From Anaerolineaceae bacterium (lineage in GTDB: Bacteria; Chloroflexota; Anaerolineae; Aggregatilineales; Phototrophicaceae), in contig PABP01000014.1 of assembly GCA_002699585.1 (NCBI GenBank), positions 558,001 through 622,000 of the forward strand: DNA of 64,000 nucleotides. Direction: 5' to 3'. The notes beneath the pieces were generated by a model, which saw nothing but the letters and a program-made list of their open reading frames with translations, did no database searches and had not been told where the DNA came from. Below, piece after piece: positions 7,383 through 15,944 of the stretch (positions are counted from its first letter, which is position 1; each line of letters opens with the position of its first letter). Position numbers and translations under genes: made by a program.

Positions 7383-8819
7383 ATGGATGATCTCGATTCT
7401 AAGATCAATTCAGCTCATGATCTTTTAGATCAAGGCGAATTAGAAGCGGCTAGATCATTATTGATTCAAATTGAACAAAATGTTGCTGATAGACGACAGC
7501 TCTTATATAAAGCCGATACATTTTCACCTTTGTGTATTGAAGTTGGTAAAGCTTTGTTGGATGAGAGCTTAGTTAATCTGGGTACAACCTATCTTCAGGA
7601 ATGGGTTGACGAAGATGATCAAAACTCTTCGTATCGAGATCATTATAATCTCGCTAATGGTTACAATGCACTTTGGCGATTTCGTTCTGAAAAATATGAT
7701 AAAGAAGGTATTGACTCAACTGAGCATCAAAGTGCCCGACACTATTATAGATTGTCCTCTGAACACAAATTACAAGATCGAAGCGAAGTCTCACTTCTTA
7801 GTCAAATATGGGTTAATTACGGTATTTCATTAAGCGAAGTCAATAGGCCAATAGAGGCTATCGCCGCCTTTGATAGGGCACTCAGCTTGAACTCAAATAT
7901 GGGAATGGCTTTGGGCAACAAGGCTATGGTTCTACAGGCACTTGCGTCTGATTTCTTTGGTTATACACACCTTTTATACCTTGAGTCTATATCATTATTT
8001 GAACTTGCTTTAACCCAAAGAGATATATCCAAAGCAGCTAAAAATATTTTTCTAGAGGAGTTAGGGCATTTACGACAGATTGTTTCCTCGCACAAAGATA
8101 GCAAGTTGATTCCAGAAATTTTACCGCCTGGAGTTGAGCCAAAAAACAGATTTCAGGAATTTCTCTGTAATTTTTCCTTTGAACATAATCTATTTCTAAG
8201 TCCAAACTCTCTGCTCAGTGCTGAGCTAAGTAAATTCCCCGGTGATCCGCTGTTTATTACATCAATGTATGATGAGGGCGAATATGCTGGTAAGTTTGAG
8301 AGATATATTTCTTTCCTTAACGAAATCAAGCAAGACTATATAATGGCGCGTTTTTTCTTGGTACAGTCCCAAATACCATCAGAAATTATTGACTCAATTG
8401 ATGAGGGAGTAACATTATTTTATACCCTAGATTATGCACTCTATAGTTCATATGTTCAGCTTGTGAAAATGGCTTTAAAGCAGACAATAATGGTATTAGA
8501 TAAGATTGCATTTTTTATCTATGATTATTGTCGTTTATCAAAGCCTAGCCCAACCAGAGTAACGTTTACGGGTCTTTGGCTTAAACTTGATGATGGAAAG
8601 ATTCGTGATGATCTAGGTGAATTCAAGAACCCTTATTTGTTTGCGCTGTTTACATTGGCGAGAGATTTAAGTAAAAATGGTGATTGGAACTATTTACAGC
8701 AATTTCGTAATGCAATTACTCATCGATTTCTTGTCATTCATAGTGAAGATTTTATAGGTGATTACAATCCAGATATTCCGCGCCACGATATAGATGATTT
8801 TATTAATAAACGCGAATAG
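7383..8819 (+). CDS. TPR / HEPN-domain protein, LA2681-like; candidate RNase
   Basis: A 478-residue protein. Residues about 140-190 contain TPR-like helices (NYGISLSEVNRPIEAIAAF). The C-terminal part (about 365-460) has FRNAITHRF with R442-x4-H447, the catalytic motif of HEPN ribonucleases, preceded by LDKIAFFIYDY and FTGLWLKL, which match my memory of the LA2681-type HEPN family. HEPN proteins cleave RNA in toxin-antitoxin and anti-phage systems. The gene is far more AT-rich than its neighbours and lies directly against an IS982 element, indicating acquisition. It starts three bases after the FHA stop with no Shine-Dalgarno, so it may rely on translational coupling. No antitoxin gene is seen beside it. 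Confidence 0.75.
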   Translation: MDDLDSKINSAHDLLDQGELEAARSLLIQIEQNVADRRQLLYKADTFSPLCIEVGKALLDESLVNLGTTYLQEWVDEDDQNSSYRDHYNLANGYNALWRFRSEKYDKEGIDSTEHQSARHYYRLSSEHKLQDRSEVSLLSQIWVNYGISLSEVNRPIEAIAAFDRALSLNSNMGMALGNKAMVLQALASDFFGYTHLLYLESISLFELALTQRDISKAAKNIFLEELGHLRQIVSSHKDSKLIPEILPPGVEPKNRFQEFLCNFSFEHNLFLSPNSLLSAELSKFPGDPLFITSMYDEGEYAGKFERYISFLNEIKQDYIMARFFLVQSQIPSEIIDSIDEGVTLFYTLDYALYSSYVQLVKMALKQTIMVLDKIAFFIYDYCRLSKPSPTRVTFTGLWLKLDDGKIRDDLGEFKNPYLFALFTLARDLSKNGDWNYLQQFRNAITHRFLVIHSEDFIGDYNPDIPRHDIDDFINKRE

Positions 8820-8839
8820 CGGATAAGAAATGAGTTGGG

Positions 8840-9815
8840 TTGCATTGCGTATCAGCGTTAAGCTGAAAGGTGACTAAACCAAAGCAAGGCAACCCATCAT
8901 GAATCTACTCGAATTATTCTGCGATGTCGATGATTTCTGGCAAGGTTTCCGACCGATCTGGCATGTGCATCTACTTGAAAGTGGTGAAATACAGCGAATT
9001 CGAGCAACAAAGCTGAGTGAAAGTGAGATCATGACGATCCTGATTCAATTCCACACCAGCCGCTTTCGGGACTTCAAGGCATACTACGCCTTTGTCTGTG
9101 ACCATCAGCAATGTGAGTTTCCTAACCTGGTGAGCTACGAGCGTTTTGTGAAGTTGATGTCGCGTGTGGGGATGCCGATGTTGGTGTATCTGCACCTTTG
9201 TCAGGGCGACTGTACGGGTATTTCCTTCGTCGATAGCACACCGTTGAAAGTCTGCCATAACAAGCGCATCCCCCAACATCGCGTCTTTGAGGGTTTCGCT
9301 GCCCGTGGCAAAACAACGATGGGCTGGTTTTTCGGCTTCAAACTACATTCTGTCATCAATCATCACGGTGAAATTGTTGCTTTCAATCTGACACCGGGTA
9401 ATGCGGACGACCGACAACCGCTTGAAATCTTCCAGAACCATCTATTTGGCAAGCTTTTCGGCGACAAAGGCTACTTGTCCTCGACATTGTGCGACAATCT
9501 GCGCGAGGTGGGTATTGATCTCATCACCACCCTTCGCCGTAACATGAAACCACAAATCATGGCATTGGAAGATCGTTTGCTCCTGCGCAAGCGTGCTGTG
9601 ATCGAGTCCATTCACAATATCTGGAAGTCAGTGCTTCAAATTGATCACACACGCCATCGCAGCGTCGATAATTTCGTTGTCAACTTATTGGCGGGGTTGA
9701 TCGCTTATTGTCATCGTCCTAATAAGCCAACGATCTCACTTCCTGACGACTCAACTCGGCAATTGGTTCCTGCTTAAACTTTATTCGCGTTAATAAGACA
9801 ATATTCGCAATGCAA
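8840..9815 (+). mobile_element. IS982-family insertion sequence
   Basis: An intact transposase gene lies between the inverted 10-mers TTGCATTGCG (8840-8849) and CGCAATGCAA (9806-9815), giving 976 bp, within the usual IS982 size. A second inverted 9-mer pair, ACGCGAATA at 8810-8818 and TATTCGCGT at 9782-9790, also fits an element of 981 bp, and its left arm overlaps the HEPN stop codon. I cannot decide which pair marks the true ends, and no target duplication is obvious. The leader contains TGGGTTGCATTGC and its near-complement GCAAGGCAACCCA just before the transposase start. Confidence 0.75.
8899..9777 (+). CDS. IS982-family transposase
   Basis: A 292-residue DDE transposase that looks intact. 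The catalytic acids are D112 in ISFVDSTPLKVCHN, D189 in LFGDKGYLS and E236 in RAVIESIHN. The stretches EGFAARGKTTMGWFFGFKLH and the end of the protein (HTRHRSVDNFVVNLLAGLIAYC) are typical of the family. A hairpin formed by TGGGTTGCATTGC and GCAAGGCAACCCA ends two bases before the start codon region and may limit translation from outside transcripts. The element lies in the same direction as the HEPN and FHA genes. Confidence 0.95.
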   Translation: MNLLELFCDVDDFWQGFRPIWHVHLLESGEIQRIRATKLSESEIMTILIQFHTSRFRDFKAYYAFVCDHQQCEFPNLVSYERFVKLMSRVGMPMLVYLHLCQGDCTGISFVDSTPLKVCHNKRIPQHRVFEGFAARGKTTMGWFFGFKLHSVINHHGEIVAFNLTPGNADDRQPLEIFQNHLFGKLFGDKGYLSSTLCDNLREVGIDLITTLRRNMKPQIMALEDRLLLRKRAVIESIHNIWKSVLQIDHTRHRSVDNFVVNLLAGLIAYCHRPNKPTISLPDDSTRQLVPA

Positions 9816-10032
9816 ATTGCTCGTGCAGCTATTATTTATTTATTGCTCTTTGTTGATGGCCAAGAAAAAGGAGTAGAAAATTCTACGGTAAGGTACAGTC
9901 CCCTGACAGTAAGAAGCATTCCCGTAGACGAGAAGTTGCGTTATCGTCCACGGGATTTTTGACTAGGTAGATTGTTACGTTTCTTGATGTTCTCAGTGAT
10001 TTAGAAAAAAGACAAACATACATATTCCGAAA
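9816..10032. other. gene-free stretch after the IS element
   Basis: From the transposase stop to 10086 there are 309 bases without a gene. Apart from the IS right end and the terminator at 10033-10061 there is an imperfect CCCGT...ACGGG hairpin with a T run near 9926-9962. Nothing else is recognised. Confidence 0.5.
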
Positions 10033-10061
10033 TCAAAAAGCCGCTGACATCTGACAGCGGC
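10033..10061 (-). terminator. terminator of the roadblock gene
   Basis: On the minus strand GCCGCTG pairs with CAGCGGC (10040-10061) and is followed by TTTTTG. It lies 26 bases after the roadblock stop codon. Confidence 0.8.
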
Positions 10062-10086
10062 CCTGTGGTTATGGTGAGAGTGGGGG

Positions 10087-10488
10087 TTACGTCCCCAGGA
10101 TGCGCGCGATCTCGTCGGCAGCCTGCTTGGTCGCGTAGAGCACGCGTGCCATGTAGGCGTCTTTTTCTACAAGCACAGCGACAGCGGTACGTCCCGCCGG
10201 GTACACGACCATCGTGCCGTCTTCACCCTGCATCAGCAGCCGTTCCAGATCGCCCTGCGCCAGCCGACCCAGCGTCTTTTCCGCGAGGCCAATCAATGTA
10301 GCCGACATCGCCGCCACCTGTGGGCTGCTGGTCGGGTTATGATGCGGATTCTCGTCGTCCTGGGCCGGGTAGGCCGCGACCAATAGCCCGTCAATGTTGA
10401 CGATGACCGTCGCTTTCACGCCCTCGACGACGTTATACAGCTTTTGCAGTTCGCTCTCTAGGGCTTCACTGCGGAATTGTTGCGCCAT
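10087..10488 (-). CDS. roadblock/LC7 domain protein (MglB-like)
   Basis: A 133-residue single roadblock domain. The N-terminal helix (EALESELQKLYNVVEGVKATVIVNIDGLL fold pattern), the strand with DG at about 33-34, the central helix (SATLIGLAEKTL) and the C-terminal strand MVVYPAGRTAVAVLVEKDA are all present. Bacterial roadblock proteins usually act as partners or GAPs of small Ras-like GTPases such as MglA. No such GTPase gene lies in this window. The gene is monocistronic, with its own terminator. Confidence 0.88.
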   Translation of the reverse strand: MAQQFRSEALESELQKLYNVVEGVKATVIVNIDGLLVAAYPAQDDENPHHNPTSSPQVAAMSATLIGLAEKTLGRLAQGDLERLLMQGEDGTMVVYPAGRTAVAVLVEKDAYMARVLYATKQAADEIARILGT

Positions 10489-10702
10489 AGGTTTACTACT
10501 CTCAATGCGCGTTGTGCGCGTGTCATCCTAACCCGGATCAAGCTTCAACGAGCTACCTCGCTGAGGATCGTTTGCGTGGGTAGTGATGACCCAGATCACA
10601 TTACAAGGTTACAACTTTCGTACAGTATCGATCATAGCATGATTTGGTTTTTTTGGGGAGACAAGTCCATTAAGGATTGACCCGCCGATCAGGACTATTT
10701 TC

Positions 10703-11464
10703 CTAGTCGTTTGTCATCTTCTTCGTCATATTCGCAGCGGCGGCCTCTTCGTCCCACTGGGCGACCAAAGCCCGCTCTTTGTCGCTCAACGCCGCTGAGG
10801 CCAGCAGATCGGGCCGTTTTTCCCAGGTTCGGCGCAGGGCTTGCTCCCGTCGCCACAGGTCAACTGCACCGTGATTCCCACTCTTGAGGATGTCCGGCAC
10901 GCCCAATCCGCGATACTCAGCAGGCCGCGTATAATGCGGGTACTCTAGCAGACCATCGGCGTGGCTGTCGCGCTCGGCCCCGCCTTCTGCTCCTAAGACA
11001 CCCGGCAGCAACCGCACAACCGAGTCAATCACGACCATTGCCGCCAGTTCACCGCTGGTCAGCACATAATCGCCAATGCTGATCTCATCCGTGACGACTA
11101 GTTCCCGAATGCGCTCATCAAAACCTTCATAGTGCCCACATACGATGACCATATGCTCGTGCTGCGATAGCTCCTGCGCGATCTCATGCGTCAGCACGCG
11201 CCCCTGCGGTGACATCAGAATAACCGGGGCGTCGCTCTCACCGCGCACGGCTTCAATGGCAGGTGTCAGAATATCGACCTTGAGCACCATGCCACCGCCG
11301 CCGCCATAGGGCGTATCATCCACCGTGCGATGGCGATCCGTCGTCCACGCGCGGATGTCGTGCGTAGCCAATTCGAGAAATCCCCGGTCCTGCGCTTTCC
11401 ACATCATACTTTCGTGCATGGGGGCGAACATACCAGGGAACAGGGTGAGTACATCAACGCGCAC
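10703..11464 (-). CDS. trmD: tRNA (guanine-37-N1)-methyltransferase
   Basis: A 253-residue SPOUT methyltransferase that forms m1G37 in tRNAs reading CNN codons, preventing frameshifts. The family pattern is clear: [11 protein letters not shown] at the N-terminus, [29 protein letters not shown], the SAM-knot stretch [14 protein letters not shown], and [18 protein letters not shown] near the C-terminus. I choose the GTG at 11464 because AAGAGG lies six bases upstream and it places the conserved start at residue 2; an ATG at 11500 would add 12 residues. The usual rpsP, rimM and rplS neighbours are absent. Confidence 0.95.
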   Translation of the reverse strand: MRVDVLTLFPGMFAPMHESMMWKAQDRGFLELATHDIRAWTTDRHRTVDDTPYGGGGGMVLKVDILTPAIEAVRGESDAPVILMSPQGRVLTHEIAQELSQHEHMVIVCGHYEGFDERIRELVVTDEISIGDYVLTSGELAAMVVIDSVVRLLPGVLGAEGGAERDSHADGLLEYPHYTRPAEYRGLGVPDILKSGNHGAVDLWRREQALRRTWEKRPDLLASAALSDKERALVAQWDEEAAAANMTKKMTND

Positions 11465-11694
11465 AGGTAGCCTCTTGTCGATAGATCTATTTACAATCAT
11501 CGCACTATATTTTGCGGTTCCAGCCCTGTCAACAGACGATTGCCAATATATGCTCCACAGTTCAGGTAGGCACAGGCTACAGCGTAGGGCAATTGCCGCT
11601 TGCGCCCATTGCGACCCCTTCGCATAATGTTCTTACGTTCGGTAACATGGACCGATGATAGCGACCGAGAAGGTCATCCAAAACGATAAGGCCT

Positions 11695-12111
11695 ATGAAA
11701 AAGCGACTATTCCTGGCGTTAATGGGCAGCCTACTGATAGTGATCTTAGCTGCCTGTAACCTGACCACACCCGACAAACTGCCGACAGCCATCCCCACGC
11801 CTGACCTGCCGCGCGTCGAGATTCTCGACCCACCCAATAATGTCCAGGTCTATGAAAATACCGAGTTCAACTTCGATATTGTCGCCCGTGACGAGTCGCA
11901 GGGTATCGCCTGGTTGGTGCTGCTGGTCGATGGCGCGGAACTCAACCAGGCCAAACCGCAGGATGAAGAAGCGGTCGCGGTCTTCCGGGTGACCATGAAC
12001 TGGCGCACGAGTGAGTTGGGAAACCATGCCATAGAAGCCATCGCCTATCGCGCTGATGGTACCCAGAGCGACCCGGCAGTGCTCAACGTGGAAGTGATCT
12101 CTCGCCCATGA
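11695..12111 (+). CDS. lipoprotein with Ig-like domain
   Basis: A 138-residue exported lipoprotein. The signal peptide MKKRLFLALM... ends in the lipobox ILAAC with C21 as the lipidated residue. A Pro/Thr-rich linker follows (TAIPTPDLP), then a single beta-sandwich of about 95 residues beginning PRVEILDPPNNVQVYENTEF, which resembles bacterial Ig-like domains that describe departures from a baseline. The stop overlaps the next start by four bases (ATGA), so both lipoproteins are translated together. Confidence 0.85.
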   Translation: MKKRLFLALMGSLLIVILAACNLTTPDKLPTAIPTPDLPRVEILDPPNNVQVYENTEFNFDIVARDESQGIAWLVLLVDGAELNQAKPQDEEAVAVFRVTMNWRTSELGNHAIEAIAYRADGTQSDPAVLNVEVISRP

Positions 12112-13298
12112 TAGGTGCGCGCGGCTGGCTGTTCGCTCTGATTGGGCTGCTGCTGGTGGCCTGCCAACCTCCGGCGACTGATGTCTGGGGGCCAGTTATC
12201 AACTTTGGGACCATCCAGCACGACCAGCCGCCGGCCATCATGCCCACCAGCCAGGGAACCGTCTTTGTTTGGTCGGATGCCGATGCCACCGAAGCACGCC
12301 TCTATGCGGCGACTGCGCGCAAGCCAGCCACGATTTTAGCCTTGCCGACCACTATTTCTTATCAGCACAGTACCTATCCAGCTCTCAATGACAATGCCCA
12401 TCTGCTGTGGATCGACCAGCCGCTAGATGAAGGCCCGCGCTTGATGGCCGCCACCTATTCACCTGATCTAATTGCATTGACTGGTCCGATTAAGCTCTCG
12501 CGCCGCGACACCTATCACTATGCGGCTGCTTCGCTGCCCGATGGCGGCCTGCGCATCGTCTGGACCTCTGGTTTCATCAGTGAACCAACCCTCTACACGC
12601 TGACCATTGATGGCATGGGACGCCCCAGTTTCGCCGAAGAAGTGCGCTTCTTCGTGACGCATCCGGCGCTTGTGCGCGATGGTCGTGGCGATCTGTGGTT
12701 GTTCTGGTTATGGGAGGGCGATGTCTATCGCGGTCGCTTGGTGGATACCGCCCTGGAAGATGTCGAAGTGGTCACGTCGGATGTGGCCTTGCAGCGTGGC
12801 GATTATCTGGATGCCTTCTACGCCGTCATGGACGAAACCCATACGTATTTGCTATGGCAGGTCAGCCGCGCCGATGGCTCCTGGGATGTACAGTGGTCGA
12901 TAGGAACCAAAGTTGGCGATGTTTGGACGCCCCCGCGTCCGCTAGCTTTTGCCGTTGACCCTGAAGCGACCGTGCAAACCGGCTTCAATTCCGGCACAGT
13001 CCAGGCTGCTCGTTCAGGCTCGAATGCCAACCTCTTGCAGTTGGCGCGTCCGCTCCCTGGCCAGAACCGCAGCGTGCCGTTGTCGGTCGTTACCCAGGGA
13101 GAAGAGGCGACTACGATTGGTGTCCTCTACTTGCAAAATGGCGCACTGCTTGGCTACCAGTCTTTAGCTGGTGCGACCGTCTTGCGTGCGCCGACCATCG
13201 CCGCCGATCCCTCTCTGTATCTAACCCTAGCCTGGGGACAGCTCGGCCCCGCCGGAACGACGCTCAACTTTATTACCTCTCAGCCTGATACTGAGTAA
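12108..13298 (+). CDS. lipoprotein with probable beta-propeller fold
   Basis: A 396-residue lipoprotein with signal peptide and lipobox LLLVAC (C19). The mature part is rich in Trp and in repeated strand patterns such as FVWSDADATEARLY, LLWIDQPL, IVWTSGF, LWLFWLWEGDVYRG and YLLWQVSRADGSW, spaced by 40-60 residues. This is what a beta-propeller made of WD/Asp-box-like blades would show; the assignment is an inference. No catalytic residues are identified. It is translationally coupled to the smaller lipoprotein before it, so the two probably act together outside the cell. Confidence 0.82.
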   Translation: MIGARGWLFALIGLLLVACQPPATDVWGPVINFGTIQHDQPPAIMPTSQGTVFVWSDADATEARLYAATARKPATILALPTTISYQHSTYPALNDNAHLLWIDQPLDEGPRLMAATYSPDLIALTGPIKLSRRDTYHYAAASLPDGGLRIVWTSGFISEPTLYTLTIDGMGRPSFAEEVRFFVTHPALVRDGRGDLWLFWLWEGDVYRGRLVDTALEDVEVVTSDVALQRGDYLDAFYAVMDETHTYLLWQVSRADGSWDVQWSIGTKVGDVWTPPRPLAFAVDPEATVQTGFNSGTVQAARSGSNANLLQLARPLPGQNRSVPLSVVTQGEEATTIGVLYLQNGALLGYQSLAGATVLRAPTIAADPSLYLTLAWGQLGPAGTTLNFITSQPDTE

Positions 13299-13313
13299 GA
13301 CATGATGCCGTAG

Positions 13314-13333
13314 GGATGCAGCCTGCTGCATCC
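13314..13333 (+). repeat. family A palindrome (GGATGCAGCCTGCTGCATCC)
   Basis: Arms GGATGCAG and CTGCATCC pair across CCTG. Preceded by CCGTAG. Located between convergent genes. Confidence 0.8.
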
Positions 13334-13415
13334 GCGTTGCACTGCATCTGTTCCACGCCCGGATACAAACTGTAGTGGCACAAATATAGGGTGCCCATTG
13401 AATCAGCGCATGTCC

Positions 13416-13844
13416 TTAAGCATCAACAGGCCGCAGTTCAATCAATGGAATCGTTCGATCTGTTTTCTGACGATACCCATCCCACGCAGGGTTAGTCTGA
13501 ATTGCGCGCTGCCAGACGTCTTCGCGCTCGCTGCCTGTAAGTTCGCGCGCCTGCACGCGCATTTTGTTCGTTCCGGCACGTATGGCGACACTGTCATCAG
13601 CGAGAACGTTGTAGTACCAACCTGGATTTGTAGGCAAGGCACTGTTTGACGCCACGACAAAATAATTTTCGCCCTCACGATGATAAGCCAGCGGCATCGT
13701 ATATTGTTTGCCACTTTTGCGGCCTTTAACGTACAGCAGCAATGCCGGAATCCCACCCAAATTACTGCCGATTCTGCCGCCGGAGACCTCATACAGCCAA
13801 CGGTGCAGTGGCACAACAAGTTTCGTCACGAAGAAGTTCATCAT
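13416..13844 (-). CDS. DUF385/Ddn-family deazaflavin (F420)-dependent oxidoreductase
   Basis: A 142-residue split-barrel protein. The pattern GGRIGSNLGGIPALLLYVKGRKSGKQYTMPLAYHREGENYFVVAS is split over residues about 22-66 and matches the Ddn (deazaflavin-dependent nitroreductase) family, as does NPGWYYNVLAD. Family members use F420H2 or related cofactors to reduce quinones and nitro compounds. F420 use is inferred from the family; no F420 biosynthesis genes lie here. It is followed on the same strand by nothing close; the GT gene upstream is 35 bases away and may be in the same operon. Confidence 0.88.
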   Translation of the reverse strand: MMNFFVTKLVVPLHRWLYEVSGGRIGSNLGGIPALLLYVKGRKSGKQYTMPLAYHREGENYFVVASNSALPTNPGWYYNVLADDSVAIRAGTNKMRVQARELTGSEREDVWQRAIQTNPAWDGYRQKTDRTIPLIELRPVDA

Positions 13845-13879
13845 AAGTGTCCTTAGGGAACTATGTTGTCGTCATACGC

Positions 13880-15142
13880 TTAACTTGGCTGTTTCATCTG
13901 ATCCAGAAAACGAGTTGTTACTCGGATGGACTCGGCCAAACCGTCTTCTGCTGAGATCAACGCGCCTAGTTGGGATGCTTTTTGCTGGATAGATGGGCTG
14001 CTGGTTGCTTGGTTGATGGCGGTTGCCAGTTTATCCACTGTTAGTTTCTTACGTGGGATCGGACCTGCCCCTACACCCATTTCCACGACGCGCCGCCCCC
14101 AGTAGGGTTGGTCGCCATTGTGGGGCACGATGACCGTCGCCACACCTGCTCTGAAGCCGGAGGCAGTTGTTCCAGCGCCACCATGATGCACCACCAACGC
14201 CATCTGTGGGAACAACCAGCTATGCGGTGCATACTTGAGGAAATAGATGTTGTCAGGCGCATTTCTTGTGCCGAACCCGGCCCATCCGGTCAGGATAACA
14301 GCGCGCTTGCCCGTTTGTTGCACAGCTTCGATGAGGGTTCCCGTGGTGGTTTCGGGTTGGCTGTCGGGCATACTGCCGAAGCCGATATACACGGGCTTGT
14401 CACCTGCTGCCAAAAAATCGACCAGATCTTGCGGCGGCGTCCATGCGGGGTCATCATCAAACAGATAACCCGTGATCTGGTAGTGCTCTGGCCAATCGGC
14501 TGGGCACTCTACCACATGCTTGCTGACAGTCGTCAGGGCCGGGGTTTTTGCCAAAAATGCTCGGAAGTCCTTGAATGTGCTCTTGGGTAGGCCCAGTTGC
14601 TTGGCGATCTGGTTGCGCGGCCCTGCCAGCACCATCCAGCCCATGCGCTCCACAAACCAGTAGCTGAATCGGTTGTATCCACCCTGGAAAGGGAACCATG
14701 ATGGTGCTGGTGGCATCGCTGAAGGAAACGCGCTGGTGGGGTTCAAAGGCGCTGGATTGAGTGTAATGGCCTGTAGGTTGTTCACACGCAGGATGTCGAA
14801 CAGCAGCGCCATGCCAAACTCGACGGTCATCAGCACATCGCTATCGCGCGTGGCTTCCAGCACTTCCAGGCCCATCTGCACCATGATCGGGTTGAGCACT
14901 TTGCTGGCGGTCCGTAACTGCTGGAAGACGCCCTGGTCCATGATGTGGGCATTCTCTTTGGAGAAGGTGTTGACATCGGCACTGAGGGGGGCATAGTCCA
15001 GGCCGCGTTCGCGCACCCAGGCTTCATAACCCGGTGATGCGATGACCTGCACCTCATGGCCTGTCGCTTTCAGGGCTTGTCCCAACACCACATGCGGGCG
15101 GATGTCGCCCCAGGTTCCGTAGACAAATATAGATATTCGCAT
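13880..15142 (-). CDS. GT1-type (UDP-glycosyl/sterol glucosyltransferase-like) glycosyltransferase
   Basis: A 420-residue glycosyltransferase of GT-B fold. The N-terminal start ISIFVYGTWGDIRPHV and the C-terminal donor-binding motif VVHHGGAGTTASGFRAGVA... PHNGDQPYWG are typical of the UGT/sterol 3-beta-glucosyltransferase group that also includes antibiotic glycosyltransferases. It probably transfers a sugar from a nucleotide sugar to a lipid or small molecule; the acceptor is unknown. The start at 15142 is chosen because it begins with the conserved N-terminal strand. The DUF385 gene lies 35 bases downstream on the same strand. Confidence 0.92.
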   Translation of the reverse strand: MRISIFVYGTWGDIRPHVVLGQALKATGHEVQVIASPGYEAWVRERGLDYAPLSADVNTFSKENAHIMDQGVFQQLRTASKVLNPIMVQMGLEVLEATRDSDVLMTVEFGMALLFDILRVNNLQAITLNPAPLNPTSAFPSAMPPAPSWFPFQGGYNRFSYWFVERMGWMVLAGPRNQIAKQLGLPKSTFKDFRAFLAKTPALTTVSKHVVECPADWPEHYQITGYLFDDDPAWTPPQDLVDFLAAGDKPVYIGFGSMPDSQPETTTGTLIEAVQQTGKRAVILTGWAGFGTRNAPDNIYFLKYAPHSWLFPQMALVVHHGGAGTTASGFRAGVATVIVPHNGDQPYWGRRVVEMGVGAGPIPRKKLTVDKLATAINQATSSPSIQQKASQLGALISAEDGLAESIRVTTRFLDQMKQPS

Positions 15143-15195
15143 AAGTAGGTCCGGCCAATGACTCAGCTTATTTGGGGATGGGGGTGATAGGTGGC

Positions 15196-15215
15196 GGGGC
15201 ACAAGACTGTGCCCC
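15196..15215 (+). repeat. family A palindrome, divergent (GGGGCACAAGACTGTGCCCC)
   Basis: Arms GGGGCACA and TGTGCCCC pair across AGAC. The usual 5' GTAG is replaced by GTGGC. It lies between two minus-strand genes. Confidence 0.65.
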
Positions 15216-15234
15216 AATGGAGGTCGATGCCGTG

Positions 15235-15672
15235 CTACATCCGCGTCATCACCCGACGATAGCGCCGTGCCAGCTCTTTGAGCATTTCAATGGCGATGTC
15301 CGGCTCAGCCTGCAGTTCTTCAATGAAATCCAGGTTGAGCAGCACGAGGCACTTCACCGCTTCTTCAGCGACGATTGAAGCCGTGCGCGGTGCTTCGTCT
15401 AATAGCGACAGCTCACCGAAGAAATCCGTACGCTTCAGTCGGTCCAGCTCACGTTCGCTGCCATCCAGCAGCTTGCGAATGACCCTAGCTTCGCCGCGCA
15501 CCATAATATAAAGTCCGATACCCGGTTGGCCCTGCTCAACAATCGCATCCCCGGCTTCGTAGTCGCGCTCACGAATGCGCTTGGCGATTCGGTTAATCTG
15601 ACGATTATTCAAATCTTTGAACAACGGTACTTTTGCAAGGAACTCAGCAATATCTGCAACAGAAGCTGCCAT
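15235..15672 (-). CDS. cyclic nucleotide-binding (CAP_ED) domain protein
   Basis: A 145-residue protein consisting of a single CRP/cNMP-binding domain. It shows VPLFKDLNNRQINRIA at the N-terminus, the GDAIVEQGQPGIGLYIMVRGEARV strand series, and the phosphate-binding cassette FFGELSLLDEAPRTASIVA with E, R and T in place. There is no helix-turn-helix, so it is not a CRP transcription factor on its own. GGGGAG lies six bases before the ATG at 15672, which decides the start over a longer frame. Its ligand and partner are unknown. Confidence 0.9.
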   Translation of the reverse strand: MAASVADIAEFLAKVPLFKDLNNRQINRIAKRIRERDYEAGDAIVEQGQPGIGLYIMVRGEARVIRKLLDGSERELDRLKRTDFFGELSLLDEAPRTASIVAEEAVKCLVLLNLDFIEELQAEPDIAIEMLKELARRYRRVMTRM

Positions 15673-15833
15673 ACTATCTCCCCTATATTGACTTGTTAGG
15701 AATATCAGCGGTCGATACCTAAATATAGTTGCTTGCCCATTTATAGGCAAAAGTATTGGGCGTTTTGCTGCCGGATAACGCCTTATCTAGCGATTTTTAG
15801 TTTCTTTATACAAGTTACAGGCTGTTACGTGGC

Positions 15834-15839
15834 TATAAT
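15834..15839 (+). promoter_or_regulatory. possible -10 box upstream of the protease gene
   Basis: A TATAAT hexamer lies 106 bases before the protease start. No convincing -35 box is seen, so this is a tentative site. Confidence 0.25.
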
Positions 15840-15944
15840 ATGGTCATGCCTCGTTCATTTTATCAGGTAAATGGGGCCGTACTTTCATCATTGATACCAA
15901 TAATGACGTGAGTCAAAACATAAACTGGCACAGGAGGTTGAGTT

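Noticed and set aside
6786-8819. FHA and HEPN genes as one fused or frameshifted gene
   Set aside because: The FHA domain ends normally before its stop, and base composition changes sharply at the boundary.
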